Under the pieces are notes generated by a model. That model was not told the origin of the DNA. It worked only from the letters and a program-made list of their open reading frames with translations, and did no database searches. From Mumia sp. ZJ1417 (GTDB lineage Bacteria > Actinomycetota > Actinomycetes > Propionibacteriales > Nocardioidaceae), in contig NZ_CP059901.1 of NCBI RefSeq assembly GCF_014127285.1, forward strand, positions 3,596,001-3,660,000: a stretch of 64,000 nt of DNA, given 5' to 3'. A program made the translations under genes and the position numbers. Below are positions 8,357-19,000 of this stretch, piece after piece (the stretch's first letter is position 1; every line of letters starts with the position of its first letter).

Positions 8357-10114
8357 ATGCGCAGGACACGTCGTCGCGCGGATCACGAGGAGCGCGACAC
8401 CCTGGGTCTCAACGAGACACAGCAGACCGGTCTGCCCGCACGCTACGCGGCGCTGCTCCCCGAGCGCGCACGCCGAGTGGTCGTCGTCCTGGCCGACGCG
8501 CGTACGGGCACCGAGATCCTCCCGTACATCACCCATCGCCCCGCCGACACCGTCATCGTGATCTCGCCGGAGGTCGCGCCGGAGTGGGAGCTCGACGACC
8601 GCGACGTGCAGCACCGCGCCGCAGCGAACCTTCTCGAGGTGAACTGGCAGCTGCGGTTCGTCGGACCGGTCGACGTGATGATCGACCTCGCGCACGCGAA
8701 CGCTTCGGACCACGACGCCACCTGGCGCAAGCTCTTCTTCCACCTGCGGCCGAACGGGCTCTACCTCCTGCGACGCAGCGCGGTCAGCGACCGCGCTGTC
8801 CCCGGGTCGTTCCTCGCCGTCGCGCCGTGGGTCGGCGCACCGGCCAAGGCGCAGTCCGGGCGCTCGGCAGCCGATCGTGAGCTCGCGCTCGCCACGTCGA
8901 CGGTCACGGTCGGCGCCGACCACGTGGCGGCCGTCAAGCGCAACAAGCACGTCCTCAAGGTCCGCGAAGCCGACGCCGGGCGTATCCTCCCCTCGCGCGA
9001 GCCCGCCCTCGGCCTGGAGATCCTTCGGTCGATGCCCTCGGGGACCCTCGACGTCCGGGCGAACATCGAGTCGCACGAGGCGGCAGTGGAGATCACCGGG
9101 CTTCCGGAGGTCATGGAGTATCCGGCACTCCACCTGAACCGGTACACGGGCAGGATCGCGATGGCGTCAAACGCCCTCCTCTACCACCGGTTCTCGGCAC
9201 TGCCCGACTCCTTCCGGCACCACCGTGCGAACCTGAGCAACCCGCGCCTCGTCGACGCAAACGGCGACTTCGCCCGCGTCCCCGCGAACGTGCGACCGAC
9301 CAAGGAGCTCGCCGGAACCTACTACCACCTGGACTCGGAGAACTCCGGTCACTACGGGCACCTGATGACCGAGGTGATCAGCCGTGCCTGGGGATGGCCG
9401 GCGGCGAAGGAAGCGATCCCTGACCTCAAGGCCCTCTTCCGAATCCGCTACCCCAACGAGCGGCGTCCTGAGCTCGAGCTGCGTGTCTTCGAGGCCCTGG
9501 GCATCCCGCGCGACGACGTCGTCTGGGTCGACGAGCCGGTCTGGCTCGAGGACGTGGTCGCTGCGACCCCGATGTGGCACAACCAGTTCCCCCACTACGT
9601 CCACCCCGACCTCGCGAGCACCTGGAGCGCCTTGCGGGAGAATCTCCGCCGCCCGCTCTCCACGCCGCTGTCGCGCAAGATCTTCGTCTCGCGCCGCGAC
9701 GACACCGGAAACCGCTCGTGCCGCAACACCCGTGAGGTCGAGGCGTTCTTCGCCGACCACGGCTTCGACGTGCTGTACCCGGAGCTGTTCGACCTGGGTG
9801 AGCAGGCAGCCATTTTCGCCGATGTCGAGGTCGTCGCGGGCTTCGGCGGATCGGCTGTCTTCAATATCTTGTTCTCGACGAAGCTGCGGACGCTGATCCT
9901 GCTGAACCACGAGGCGTACACCGCACGCAACGAGCACCTCTATACCGCCCTGCTCGGCGGCGACGTGCACTACTTCTGGAGCGCGCCGGACATCAGCCAC
10001 CCCGAGAGCGGGTGGTCGGAGGAGGCGTACTACTCGGGTTGGGAGTTCGACTTCGCACGCAACCGGGCGGGTCTGGAGACGGTGCTGGCCGCCGTCGCGG
10101 AAGGCTCGTCGTGA
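8357..10114 (+). CDS. GT61-family glycosyltransferase with degenerate methyltransferase-like N-domain
   Basis: The C-terminal half (about residues 290-585) is a GT61/DUF563 glycosyltransferase: the HYGHLMTEVISRAWGW segment, a KIFVSRRDD strand, and AGFGGSAVFN near the C-terminus, where family members keep G-(S/A)-x-x-x-N. The N-terminal 200 residues resemble a Rossmann methyltransferase core (VDVMIDLAHAN ... LFFHLRPNGLYLL) but have no glycine-rich SAM loop. Relatives in this window are at 22020-23750, 48957-50825 and 51799-53562. A GAGG lies 4-7 bases before ATG 8357. It is divergent from clpC and is followed after 48 bases by the 10163 gene in the same direction. The acceptor is unknown; transfer to a wall polymer or glycolipid is likely from context. 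Confidence 0.8.
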   Translation: MRRTRRRADHEERDTLGLNETQQTGLPARYAALLPERARRVVVVLADARTGTEILPYITHRPADTVIVISPEVAPEWELDDRDVQHRAAANLLEVNWQLRFVGPVDVMIDLAHANASDHDATWRKLFFHLRPNGLYLLRRSAVSDRAVPGSFLAVAPWVGAPAKAQSGRSAADRELALATSTVTVGADHVAAVKRNKHVLKVREADAGRILPSREPALGLEILRSMPSGTLDVRANIESHEAAVEITGLPEVMEYPALHLNRYTGRIAMASNALLYHRFSALPDSFRHHRANLSNPRLVDANGDFARVPANVRPTKELAGTYYHLDSENSGHYGHLMTEVISRAWGWPAAKEAIPDLKALFRIRYPNERRPELELRVFEALGIPRDDVVWVDEPVWLEDVVAATPMWHNQFPHYVHPDLASTWSALRENLRRPLSTPLSRKIFVSRRDDTGNRSCRNTREVEAFFADHGFDVLYPELFDLGEQAAIFADVEVVAGFGGSAVFNILFSTKLRTLILLNHEAYTARNEHLYTALLGGDVHYFWSAPDISHPESGWSEEAYYSGWEFDFARNRAGLETVLAAVAEGSS

Positions 10115-10162
10115 GGGTCTGCGACGAGTAGGGTGGCGCGCAACCCGACCTGAGGAGTATCA

Positions 10163-11599
10163 GTGGACACTCGTCTGTGCATCGTGGTTCGCTCGACGTC
10201 CGCCAGCCCGGCCATGGGGGACCTCGTGGCGTCCTTGGACCGCCAGTCCCTCCCCGTCTCCTCTTTCGAGGTGCTCTTCCTCGAGAGCGGCCTCGACGAC
10301 CGCACCCGGGAGCGGCTGCGTCGGCTCGGCGACCGTCGCCCCCACGTGCAGGTGCTGTCCGAGGAGCAGGCAGCGGCGCTCGATCTCACGTGCGACGTCG
10401 TCCTCCCCCTCCGTGACACCGACGTGCTCCTCCCCGACGCCCTCGCGCGTGTCGGCTCGGCGGCGGCCGACGCTGACGCGGTGGCTCTGTCCCGGGTCGA
10501 CGAGCCGGGAGGCGGGCCGGACGCCGGCGACGCCGACCTCCTGAGGGACGCGCCCGCGGTTGCCTTCCGGGCAGACTTCCTCCGCAGCGCGGGACTGTCG
10601 CCCTTCGACCCCGACATCGTGGCGAAGGCTGCCGTGGCCTTGCCGCGCGTCCGCGCACTCGCCGATCCCGCTCTGCGAGCCACCCGCCCGTGGCGCAACG
10701 AACCGACGATCAAGGCCACCTCCGTCGGCTGGGCCGACGAAACGCTCACGCTTGTGGTCGAGGACGCGGTGGCGCTCGAGGCGGCGGGTCCCCCGTTCTC
10801 TCAGGTCCGCCTCGTCGCTCGGCACGCACGCACCGGCCGGCAGGTCCGACTCGAGTCGGCGGCAACCCTCGAGGAGGACGGCGCCACCGTCCGTATCTCC
10901 CTCACCAGCGGGTTCGCCCCCTCGTCGGCGGACAGCCCGCTGTCATCGGAGTCAGGCCCATGGCACCTGCGTGTCGAGTTCGACGGTCCCCGTCGGCTCA
11001 TTTCACTCCCGGTCCGCTCGACCGAGCCGACCTCGGCCGTGCTCGGCGACGTCGTCGTCGCGCTCGTCGACCACCCGAGAGGCCTCGCCGTGATCGTCGG
11101 CGAGGCACGCGGACCGGTGGTCCGTCCCGACGCGGCCGCCGCCGCTTTCGACGAGGGCTCCGTCGGCACCCTCATGTCCCTCCCGCTGATCGGGATCCAT
11201 GCCGTCGCACCATCGGCACGGGGTGAGCTGGTCATCGACCCGATCGCCGTGCCGGCAGAGATCGTGGAGTCCGACGGACGGACCGTCCTCACGGCGTTGG
11301 TCAGTGGCATGCCCGGCCGCTACACGCTCTCGACCACGTTCGGGCCGACCGCCACGCCGCTGGGCTACGACCTCGTCATTGACGGGATGGGCCGCATGTC
11401 GCTCGCCCCAACCGCGCCCGCCAAGCCGAAGCCGAAAAAGCGAACGCCGCGTGCTCCCGCCACGAGCAAGGACGAGTCCGCTCCTGCGACGACGAGCTTC
11501 CTCCAGCGCGCGCGTCGTCGTGCCCCTGAGCCGGTGGTCCGGGCGCTGGCGGACGTCCGTCCTCTGCGGGCGGCCTACCAGCGGCTGACCCGCCGCTGA
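10163..11599 (+). CDS. Degenerate GT2-like protein with C-terminal beta domains, function unknown
   Basis: The N-terminus (LCIVVRSTSASPAMGDLVASLDRQSL) has the spacing of the first strand and helix of GT2 glycosyltransferases, and PLRDTDVLLPDAL occupies the place of the DxD motif. The usual GAARN segment between them is missing. Residues about 180-420 are beta-rich, like the inserted domains of the GT2-TagF proteins nearby. The Lys/Pro-rich linker (about 415-435) and basic C-terminus suggest membrane-surface attachment. It has 478 residues. GAGGAG lies 6 bases before GTG 10163. It is probably cotranscribed with the GT61 gene upstream. It may be an accessory protein or an enzyme with altered activity; no function can be assigned. 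Confidence 0.7.
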   Translation: MDTRLCIVVRSTSASPAMGDLVASLDRQSLPVSSFEVLFLESGLDDRTRERLRRLGDRRPHVQVLSEEQAAALDLTCDVVLPLRDTDVLLPDALARVGSAAADADAVALSRVDEPGGGPDAGDADLLRDAPAVAFRADFLRSAGLSPFDPDIVAKAAVALPRVRALADPALRATRPWRNEPTIKATSVGWADETLTLVVEDAVALEAAGPPFSQVRLVARHARTGRQVRLESAATLEEDGATVRISLTSGFAPSSADSPLSSESGPWHLRVEFDGPRRLISLPVRSTEPTSAVLGDVVVALVDHPRGLAVIVGEARGPVVRPDAAAAAFDEGSVGTLMSLPLIGIHAVAPSARGELVIDPIAVPAEIVESDGRTVLTALVSGMPGRYTLSTTFGPTATPLGYDLVIDGMGRMSLAPTAPAKPKPKKRTPRAPATSKDESAPATTSFLQRARRRAPEPVVRALADVRPLRAAYQRLTRR

Positions 11600-11613
11600 C
11601 AGTCTCCCGATCG

Positions 11614-12381
11614 TCAGGCGGCGCGAGGGGTGGAGCCGGGGACGAAGGCGCGCCCGAGACGGGACTCCATCACCTCGACGAGCCGCATTCGGATCTCGGC
11701 GGAGGTGGCCCCCCTCAGATCCGCGAGCAGCTCGGGGATCTCGGCTTCGAGCACCCGCTGGGCGGGGACCACAGTGAGGCGATCCAGCACGTCCTCGGGC
11801 ACGGGCTGAGGGTCGGGGCTGCGGAACTCGGCAAGGATCTCTTCGAAGCTGTCACTGAGCACCGTGCTCTGGGGGTCGAGCCCGAAGACCAGCAGCAGGC
11901 CGGTCGGCTGGGTGTCGACCGGGACCACGACGAGGTCCGGGCGGTAACGCGCGAGAATCTCGAGCACGGGATAGACGTCGCCCGTCCATGGACCAGTGTG
12001 CCGGTCGCGGGCGGCCTCGTCGATCGTGCGTGGAAGGACGTCGTCGAAGACGATCAGCCCGTGCGGGCTGCTGTGGCGCTCGGCATTGATGAAATCGCGG
12101 AGCGCGAACTCCAGGATGTGCAGGCCGTCGATGAACGCGAGGTCGAACGGGCGTCCGGACGTGAGCGCCAGGGGGTCCGGGCGGGAGAAGAACTCATCGC
12201 TCGTCGAGCGTACAAGCGCGAAGTCGCCGTCGAGCGGGTACTGGATGTGGAAGAGCGGATCCACCCCCACCGACCTGCACCGGGAGAGCTGGAGGCTCCG
12301 GCCGATGGCGACGCCGATCTCGAGATAGGTCTCGGGCGCCAACCGTTCGTGGATGGCGGTCAAGAAGGGGACGTAGTGCAT
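11614..12381 (-). CDS. Class I SAM-dependent methyltransferase
   Basis: The 255-residue protein shows a SAM-binding loop YLEIGVAIGRSL (about residues 18-29), an acidic strand end SVGVDPLF, and FDLAFIDGLHILEFALRDF with GLIVFDDVLP typical of the Methyltransf_24 group, which methylates sugars and small molecules. The start is ATG 12381 (MHYVPFLTAIHERLAPETY), 32 bases after the stop of the upstream GT2-TagF gene in the same direction, so the two are likely cotranscribed. The frame extends further upstream but into that gene. It probably O-methylates a polymer sugar; the target is inferred only from context. Confidence 0.82.
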   Translation of the reverse strand: MHYVPFLTAIHERLAPETYLEIGVAIGRSLQLSRCRSVGVDPLFHIQYPLDGDFALVRSTSDEFFSRPDPLALTSGRPFDLAFIDGLHILEFALRDFINAERHSSPHGLIVFDDVLPRTIDEAARDRHTGPWTGDVYPVLEILARYRPDLVVVPVDTQPTGLLLVFGLDPQSTVLSDSFEEILAEFRSPDPQPVPEDVLDRLTVVPAQRVLEAEIPELLADLRGATSAEIRMRLVEVMESRLGRAFVPGSTPRAA

Positions 12382-12413
12382 GCGCGGGAGCCTAGGGACC
12401 CCGAGCACCCAGG

Positions 12414-15400
12414 TCAACGGCCCTCCCCGGCGCTGTCGAAGACCGCATCGACGACACGTGAGGCAGCAGATCCGTCGTCGAGCGGGGCGAACCTGTCCCG
12501 GAACGCCGAGCGCCGCGGCGCCCACCGAGCGTCGTCCCCGTCGACGAGTGCGGCGATCAGGGAGTTTGTCTCGCGGTGCACCGGGCCGGGCGCGACGTCC
12601 TCCAGGTCGACGTAGAAGCCGCGGACGCGGTCACGATATTCGTCCAGGTCAGGGGCGAGCAGGTGGATGGGGCGGTCGAGCACCGCGAAGTCGAACATCA
12701 CCGAGGAGTAGTCGGTGACCAGCACGTCGGCTGCCAAGAACAGGTCGGCGACGTCCGGGTACAGCGTGACGTCGACGACGCCGGCACGCGCGGCGCTCGC
12801 CGAGGCCGCGGTGTTGGCATGGCCGCGCACCAGCACGACCGCGCCCGGGACCTGCCGGACCACCGCCTCCACGTCCAAATAGAGAGCCTTCGCCGGGCGC
12901 CCCCCGTCGCGGACGTTCTCCCGCCAGGTCGGCGCGTACAGGATCACTCGCTGATCGGGCGAGAGTCCCAGCCCCTTGCGCACCCGCTCACGAGAGTCGT
13001 CCCGGCCGGGTGCGAGCAGCACGTCGTTTCGGGGGTAGCCGACTTCCAGCAACGGCCCCCCGTAGCCGAAGGCATCGGGAAAGATCTGCGAGCAGTACGG
13101 GCTCGGCGAGATGAGGAAGTCCCATGAACGGGCTTCCGCATCCATCATCCGCATGTATGAACGGCTCATCAGCCCCGCGTCATGGATGTCATGGCCGATC
13201 CGCTTCAGTGGGGTACCGTGCCACGTCTGGAGGTGGACCTGACCCTGCGCCTTGGCGAAGAACGCCGGGAAGTTGTTGTTGTTGACGAGGTACTTCGCAC
13301 GGGCGAGCAGTTCGTACCACTCGCGCGACCAGCGCACGACCGCACGGGTGCCCGCGGGGACGGCGGCAGAACGGTCCTCGACGCTCCACACCCGCTCGAG
13401 ATCCGGACGGCGCTCACGCAGCGCCCGACAGATCGCCAGCGGCGAGTCACCCACCGTACGGCCGGCGAAGCACTCGAACAGCACCACGTCGAGCCGTTCT
13501 GCCGAGCGCCTCGTCGTGTAGGCCTTTTGGCGGCGTCCCTGCTGAAACGCCCCGCGCTCGTCGTCGGCCAACGCGATCGGTCGCAGATCGACCCCGTTCT
13601 GGCGACCGCTGAGCTGCCACCGGTAGCCGGCGGCCTCCATCGGGGCCGGGAGCGCGTGCCGCAGCGCCGCCGTCAGGGTCACCGGCGTTTCCTGGTCCTC
13701 ACGCACCGCGAGAACGTACCGGTTGGAGGGGAGAGGCGCGTCTCCCGTACCCCAGGGGTCGTCGACGAGCGGAACCCGCACGCTGAACTTGCCCTGACCC
13801 AGCTGCGACGCGCTCGCGGTCTGGGCGCGAGGACCCATGACCTGGAGCGTCGACGCACTGACCCCCCAGGCCGTTCCTTCGACGACGAGAGCATCCTCTT
13901 CGGCCCGTACGGCGTCCACGAGGACGGCCCCCGCGGGTCGCCCGACATGGACGGCCCGCCCACCGGCCAACGAGAGCGGCGTGCCGACTGTCGGGTCACC
14001 GTCCAGCTCGACCCCGCTGCCGAGCACGACGGGGGAGCTCGCCCCCGACCGGTGCAGGGCGCGAAGCGGTCGTGCTTCGCCTGCGCCCGCCGCGAGCTGT
14101 GCGGCCACGACAATCCCGCCGGAGCGCTCGAGGATGATCCGCGCCTCACCGGTTTCTGCATGGAGGCCTACGACGGGATCGTCTACAGGACTGTCGATGA
14201 GCAATCGCATGGCGCCCGGGCCGCTCGACCTCACCTCGGTGGCGATGGCCCAGTGCGCGGCGACACGAACGGCGATCCCCCGTGAGACCGTGCCATGCAG
14301 ACGGACGGCGTGACCGTCGACGACCCGTGTCGGACGCACTCCGACGGAACCAGCGTTGTCGAGGCCGGTGAAGCCGGCCGCCCGGGTCACGCCCCCGTAG
14401 GTCTGGACGACCTCGATGCGCCACAGCACCGTCGGGCCACGACTGCGCTGGACGAGGTCCACGACCTCGATTCGCGCCATGAATCCACTACGACTGTGGT
14501 CCTCAAACTCACGGCCGGGCCGCAGCTCCGAGGCCGGGAACTCCACCGGCGTCACGTCTGCCTCCACCACCTCCCCGCTGACGTCGTCGACCAGCCGCAC
14601 GGCGAGTGCGCGATCGACGTCGTCGACGTACATCAAGAAGGCGAAGCCGCGCAGCACCAGAGTGCTGCCCTCCCACACCGCGTCGACGAGCCGCGAACGC
14701 GGGTGCCGGTCGGCGGGTGTCACCATGGTCAGCACGGGTGCGACGTCGCCCGCCGCCTCCAGCGGCGCCACCACGTGGCGGACACCGTCTCGTTCCTCGG
14801 TCGGCCAGCCCGACGGATGCCGCTGATTGAAAACGAAGACGTCCTCGGCCGCCTCGCGCATGCCGTCGGCGAGCAGCGCCGACATCATTCGGGGGTAGAC
14901 AGTCACCGCGGCGAGTGCGTCGTCACTCATCTCGGCACGGATCCGTGTCATCTGCTCGCGCAGCAGCTCCCAGTAGTCGTCGGAGGCGATCAGTGCCGCC
15001 TGGAAGTATCCGGGGAAGTCGTATCCGAAGAGCTTGACGAGCCACGCGCGGCGTACGACCTCCGACCCGTGCTCTCGGACAAGGTCGTACGAACGGGTCT
15101 GTGAGGCGAGCCGGTCGCGGATGTCGGCGCGCGTCGCCTTCTGCTGCGTGATCGAGCTGCCGTCACCGCGCGTGCGCCAGAGATAGACCGGCGACTTGAG
15201 GACGTCGAAGGTCCGGGCGCGGAGGAAGGCCTCCGTCATCGGGACCTGGTCCTCGTACCGGACACCCTCGGGGAACTCCAAGCCCGTGGCGTCCCAGAAC
15301 GACCGGCGGAAGACCTTGTTCCAAGCGGTGATGTCGAGGAGCATCTCCGGGTGGTCCTCGATCGTGAGACCGGTACGAGTGCTGGCGTGCACCCGCTGGA

Positions 15401-15878
15401 CCCAGTCCGGAACGTGGAAGCGCTCCTCGTCCCCCCTGCGGAAGCCGCCGACGACGAAGTCCGAGCCGGTCTTCTCGAGCATCCTGACCATGTCGCGGTA
15501 GGCGTGCGGGAGGACCACGTCGTCGGAGTCGGCGAAGGCCACATACCTCGCGCGGGCGTGGGCGAGGCCGGTGTTGCGGGCTGCGCCGAGACCGGAGTTG
15601 TCCTTGCGGACGATCCGGACACGACGGTCGCGCTCGGCGAATCGCCGCGCGATCTGCGGCGACCTGTCGGTGGAACCGTCGTCGACCACGAGCAGCTCCA
15701 GGCGGGTGAACGACTGCCCGAGGATGCTCTCGATGCACGGCTCGAGATAACGCTCGATGTTGTAGACAGGCAGGACCACGCTCAGCAGCGGCTCCGCTCG
15801 GCGTCCCGATCGTCGGCGGAGCCGCGACCGAAGGAGTCGGTAGAGCGCTCGCTTCCGGATGAGCGTGCTCACACGCAC
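12414..15878 (-). CDS. GT2 glycosyltransferase fused to CDP-glycerol glycerophosphotransferase (TagF-like)
   Basis: The protein (1154 residues) has an N-terminal GT2 domain (about 30-290; LLSVVLPVYNIERYL, VVDDGSTD, GAARNTG, ADSDD), a long beta-rich middle (about 430-780) and a C-terminal CDP-glycerol:poly(glycerophosphate) transferase domain (about 790-1140). The last keeps LQTWHGTPLKRIGHD, YAPTWR, VRGH and VTDYSSVMFDF, the signature of active TagF-type enzymes. It should add glycerol phosphate and a sugar during synthesis of a teichoic-acid-like polymer at the inner membrane face. GTG 15878 is chosen because GGGAGGG (15885-15891) lies 6 bases upstream; a GTG at 15872 is the alternative. It is divergent from the 16021 gene. 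Confidence 0.9.
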   Translation of the reverse strand: MRVSTLIRKRALYRLLRSRLRRRSGRRAEPLLSVVLPVYNIERYLEPCIESILGQSFTRLELLVVDDGSTDRSPQIARRFAERDRRVRIVRKDNSGLGAARNTGLAHARARYVAFADSDDVVLPHAYRDMVRMLEKTGSDFVVGGFRRGDEERFHVPDWVQRVHASTRTGLTIEDHPEMLLDITAWNKVFRRSFWDATGLEFPEGVRYEDQVPMTEAFLRARTFDVLKSPVYLWRTRGDGSSITQQKATRADIRDRLASQTRSYDLVREHGSEVVRRAWLVKLFGYDFPGYFQAALIASDDYWELLREQMTRIRAEMSDDALAAVTVYPRMMSALLADGMREAAEDVFVFNQRHPSGWPTEERDGVRHVVAPLEAAGDVAPVLTMVTPADRHPRSRLVDAVWEGSTLVLRGFAFLMYVDDVDRALAVRLVDDVSGEVVEADVTPVEFPASELRPGREFEDHSRSGFMARIEVVDLVQRSRGPTVLWRIEVVQTYGGVTRAAGFTGLDNAGSVGVRPTRVVDGHAVRLHGTVSRGIAVRVAAHWAIATEVRSSGPGAMRLLIDSPVDDPVVGLHAETGEARIILERSGGIVVAAQLAAGAGEARPLRALHRSGASSPVVLGSGVELDGDPTVGTPLSLAGGRAVHVGRPAGAVLVDAVRAEEDALVVEGTAWGVSASTLQVMGPRAQTASASQLGQGKFSVRVPLVDDPWGTGDAPLPSNRYVLAVREDQETPVTLTAALRHALPAPMEAAGYRWQLSGRQNGVDLRPIALADDERGAFQQGRRQKAYTTRRSAERLDVVLFECFAGRTVGDSPLAICRALRERRPDLERVWSVEDRSAAVPAGTRAVVRWSREWYELLARAKYLVNNNNFPAFFAKAQGQVHLQTWHGTPLKRIGHDIHDAGLMSRSYMRMMDAEARSWDFLISPSPYCSQIFPDAFGYGGPLLEVGYPRNDVLLAPGRDDSRERVRKGLGLSPDQRVILYAPTWRENVRDGGRPAKALYLDVEAVVRQVPGAVVLVRGHANTAASASAARAGVVDVTLYPDVADLFLAADVLVTDYSSVMFDFAVLDRPIHLLAPDLDEYRDRVRGFYVDLEDVAPGPVHRETNSLIAALVDGDDARWAPRRSAFRDRFAPLDDGSAASRVVDAVFDSAGEGR

Positions 15879-15884
15879 GATCGT

Positions 15885-15982
15885 CCCTCCCGAAGTCGGG
15901 CTGGTGGGGCGGACTGGCGATTCTACCGGGAGTCGGCGTGGGGATCGATCCCGTGGCGAGGCCCGGTCAGCGCACTTATCAT
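15885..15982. promoter_or_regulatory. Divergent control region between two GT2-TagF genes
   Basis: The region between the starts at 15878 and 16021 holds a minus-strand ribosome site (15885-15891), a minus-strand -10-like TAGAAT (15920-15925) and a plus-strand -10-like TATCAT (15977-15982). Neither has a good -35. The stretch around 15970-15990 is locally AT-rich for this genome. These are candidates only. Confidence 0.35.
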
Positions 15983-16020
15983 CGCGATATGCGCCAGGCT
16001 CCAGCCGCGAGCGAGCCGAC

Positions 16021-19000
16021 GTGACGGGGAGCCCACCCGCTCGGGTGTCACATGCAGGCAGGTGGGTGGCGGCCGCCACGCGCAGGGTTGCGCGCACCGG
16101 GCGTCACCGGGTCCCGGGGCTGCTGAGCATCGTCGTGCCCGTCTACCAGGTCGAGCGCTACGTCGATGACTGCCTGACGAGCCTGCGCCGTCAGACGTAC
16201 CGGAAGACCGAGATCGTCGTGGTCGACGACGGCTCCCGCGACGCCAGCATGGCGATCGTCGCCGGCCACGCGCGGCGCGACCCGTGCATCCGCGTCGTCC
16301 ACCGGGCGAACGGCGGCCTCAGTGCCGCCCGTAACACGGGGGCGGAGGCCGCCCGCGGCGCGTACCTTACGTTCGTCGACTCCGACGACATGGTCTCCGA
16401 CCCCGAGCTCTACGCCCAGGTGATCGCGACGCTCGAGGAGACCGGTTCCGACCTGGCCGTCACCGGCTACGACAGGTGGGAGGACGGCTCGCGCCGCGAC
16501 GCGGCGCCGTGGATCCGCGCCGTGCACGATCGCGAGCGGCGGCGGACCACGCTGCGCGACTTCCCCGAGGTCCAGGCGAACGCCGTCGCTTGGAGCAAGG
16601 TCTACCGCCGCGCGTTCTACGACGAGACCGCGCTCCACTTCCCCGAGGGTGCGCTCTTCGAGGACCAACCCGTCTCCTCTCGTGCGTACGCGAGAGCACG
16701 GTCCTTCGACGTCCTCCCGCTGATGGGCGTGACGTGGCGGGTCCGCGAGGACCGCACCTCGATCTCGCAGCAGGCGATGTCCCTGCGCAACGTCATCGCC
16801 CACACGGCCGCGGTGGAGGCGTCGTTCGCCGAGCTCGCCGAGGCGGCCCCGTACGCGGTCGCGCCCCGCGCCTCCCAGCTCCTGCGCCACAACATGTGGT
16901 TCTTCACCCGGCAGCTGCCGATCGCGGAGGACGGGGTGTTCGAGGTGCTCAGCCAGAGCATCGGCCTGCTCCTCTCGCGGGTGGATCCCGAGGAGTACGC
17001 GGACAACACCGCTCCGTACGACAAGGCGCTCAACCTCTTCGTCGCGCGCGGCGACCGCGCCCGCACGGAGGCACTCCTCGCGGCCGGCCGCGAGGCGGGC
17101 CACTACCCCGTGGTGCGTGAGGACGGCGACCTGCGCTGCCTGCTGCCGATGCACGACGACCCTGGATCCGGCCTCGGCCCGCAGGAGCTTCGCCTTGGGG
17201 ATCGGCTGCTCACCCTTCGCAGCGGCGTCGATCGCGTCCGCTGGTCCGGCCACGTGCTGGAGATCGAGGGATGGGCCTTCGTACGGTTCGTCGACATGGC
17301 CTCCTCCACGCCTCGGCTGGAGCTCGCCGCGACCGCACCGGACGGTCGGCTGGTCCCGCTCGAGGTCACCACGTTCACGAGCCCCCGTCTCGACGAGGTC
17401 AGCTCCCACGCGTACTGCGACTACCGGCCCGGCGGCTTCCGGGCGGCCCTCGACATCCGCACGCTCCCGCCGACCGTCGACAGGTGGACGTTCGCCCTGA
17501 CGCTCGACGTGGACGGCGTCCGGCGCACTGGTCCGCTGACGGGCGTGGCGTCATTCGGCTCCGCCACGCTCGCGCGGCACAGCCCGTCAGGGACTCCCCC
17601 GTACGTCAGCCGGTCCCTGGACGGCCTGCTCGTCCTGGATCGCACCACGGTGGAGGGCAACAAAGCGGCGCCGGAGCGACCGGCCGAGGTCACCGGTTTC
17701 GCCGTCGATGCCGACCGCGTGGTCGTCGAGGTCGCTGGCGACGACCTCGACGTCGGCGAGGCGACCGGGGTGCTGGTCCGGCAGGGCGTGGAGCTCCGGG
17801 CCAGGGCGGAGGCGGGCGTACCGGGGACGCTTCGGCTGTCCTTCGCCACCTCCCGTGACGACGACAGGTCACTCCGCGGGACGGCGGCCGGGCCGGTCGA
17901 GCCCCCTCCTGGCGTCTATCGCCTCCTTCTGCAACGCTCCCCCGACGGCCCCGCGCGGCTCGCGACGCTCTCGGCCCGCGTTCTCGATCTCCTCCCATCC
18001 ACCAGCACCACCGGCGCGCACCAGGTGCGCTTCGGGGTGGGGCGCAAGGGTGGTCTCACGGTGAGGCTGCACCCTCCGCTCGCGCCGGACGAGGTCGGCG
18101 CCCGCACCCAACGGCTGCTGCGCGAGACCACTCTCGGGCGCCACCCGGTGATCGACCAGGTCTTCCTGCGCGCGCCCAGCGGGCGCAGCGCGGACCTGTG
18201 GGCGGTGCACGACGCGCTGAGCGGCCGGACCTCTGCCGTGACGTGGTGGTCGGTACCCGACCTCTCAGCGCCCGTGCCGGCCGGCGCGTGCGTCGTCGTC
18301 GAGGGCACCCGGCAGTGGTACGAAGCCTTCACGAGCAGTCGGGTCGTCGTCCTCGACGGGCCGGCCGAGCCGTGGATGACCACGACCGACGACCAACGCG
18401 TCGTTCAGGTCGGGGTCGGCTACCCCCTCACCCCGTGGGGCCACGACATCCAGGCGGCGCACCACGCACCCGAGGCGTTGCCCGCCGTCGACGCGCGCGT
18501 CCGGGACTGGGACGTCGTGGCCTCGCCCGCGTCGTTCGCGACGACCCTGCTGACCACACAGGTGCTCGCCCCCGCCCGCGCGCGGGCGCGGGTCCTGGAG
18601 GTGGGCTCTGCACACAACGACCTCGTGCTCAGCGGACGCGCGCAGGCGCTGCGCGCACGGACACGCGCAGCGCTCGGCCTCTCGGACAGCACGCTCGCCG
18701 TCCTGCACGCGCCCGCGCGCCGGCGATGGCTCACCGCCACCGATCCGGCGACCCGCGAGCTGGATCCGGCGAAGATCGCCGCTGCGCTCGGCCCGGAGAC
18801 CGTCGTGCTGGCGTGCGGCCACGCGGCGGACGATCCTGCGCCGCTGCGTGGCGAGCGGACGTACGACCTCACCGGTGCCGACCTCACCCTGCTCGCGCTC
18901 GCCTCCGACGCCGCCGTGCTCGACTACTCGCCGCTGCGCTTCGACTACCTGCTCCAGGACAAGCCGATGGTCTTCCTCGTTCCCGACCTGGCACAGTTCG

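Noticed and set aside
12382-12525. Upstream extension of the 11614 methyltransferase frame
   Set aside because: It lies inside the upstream GT2-TagF gene and adds Arg/Cys-rich sequence unlike the family; ATG 12381 fits homologues.
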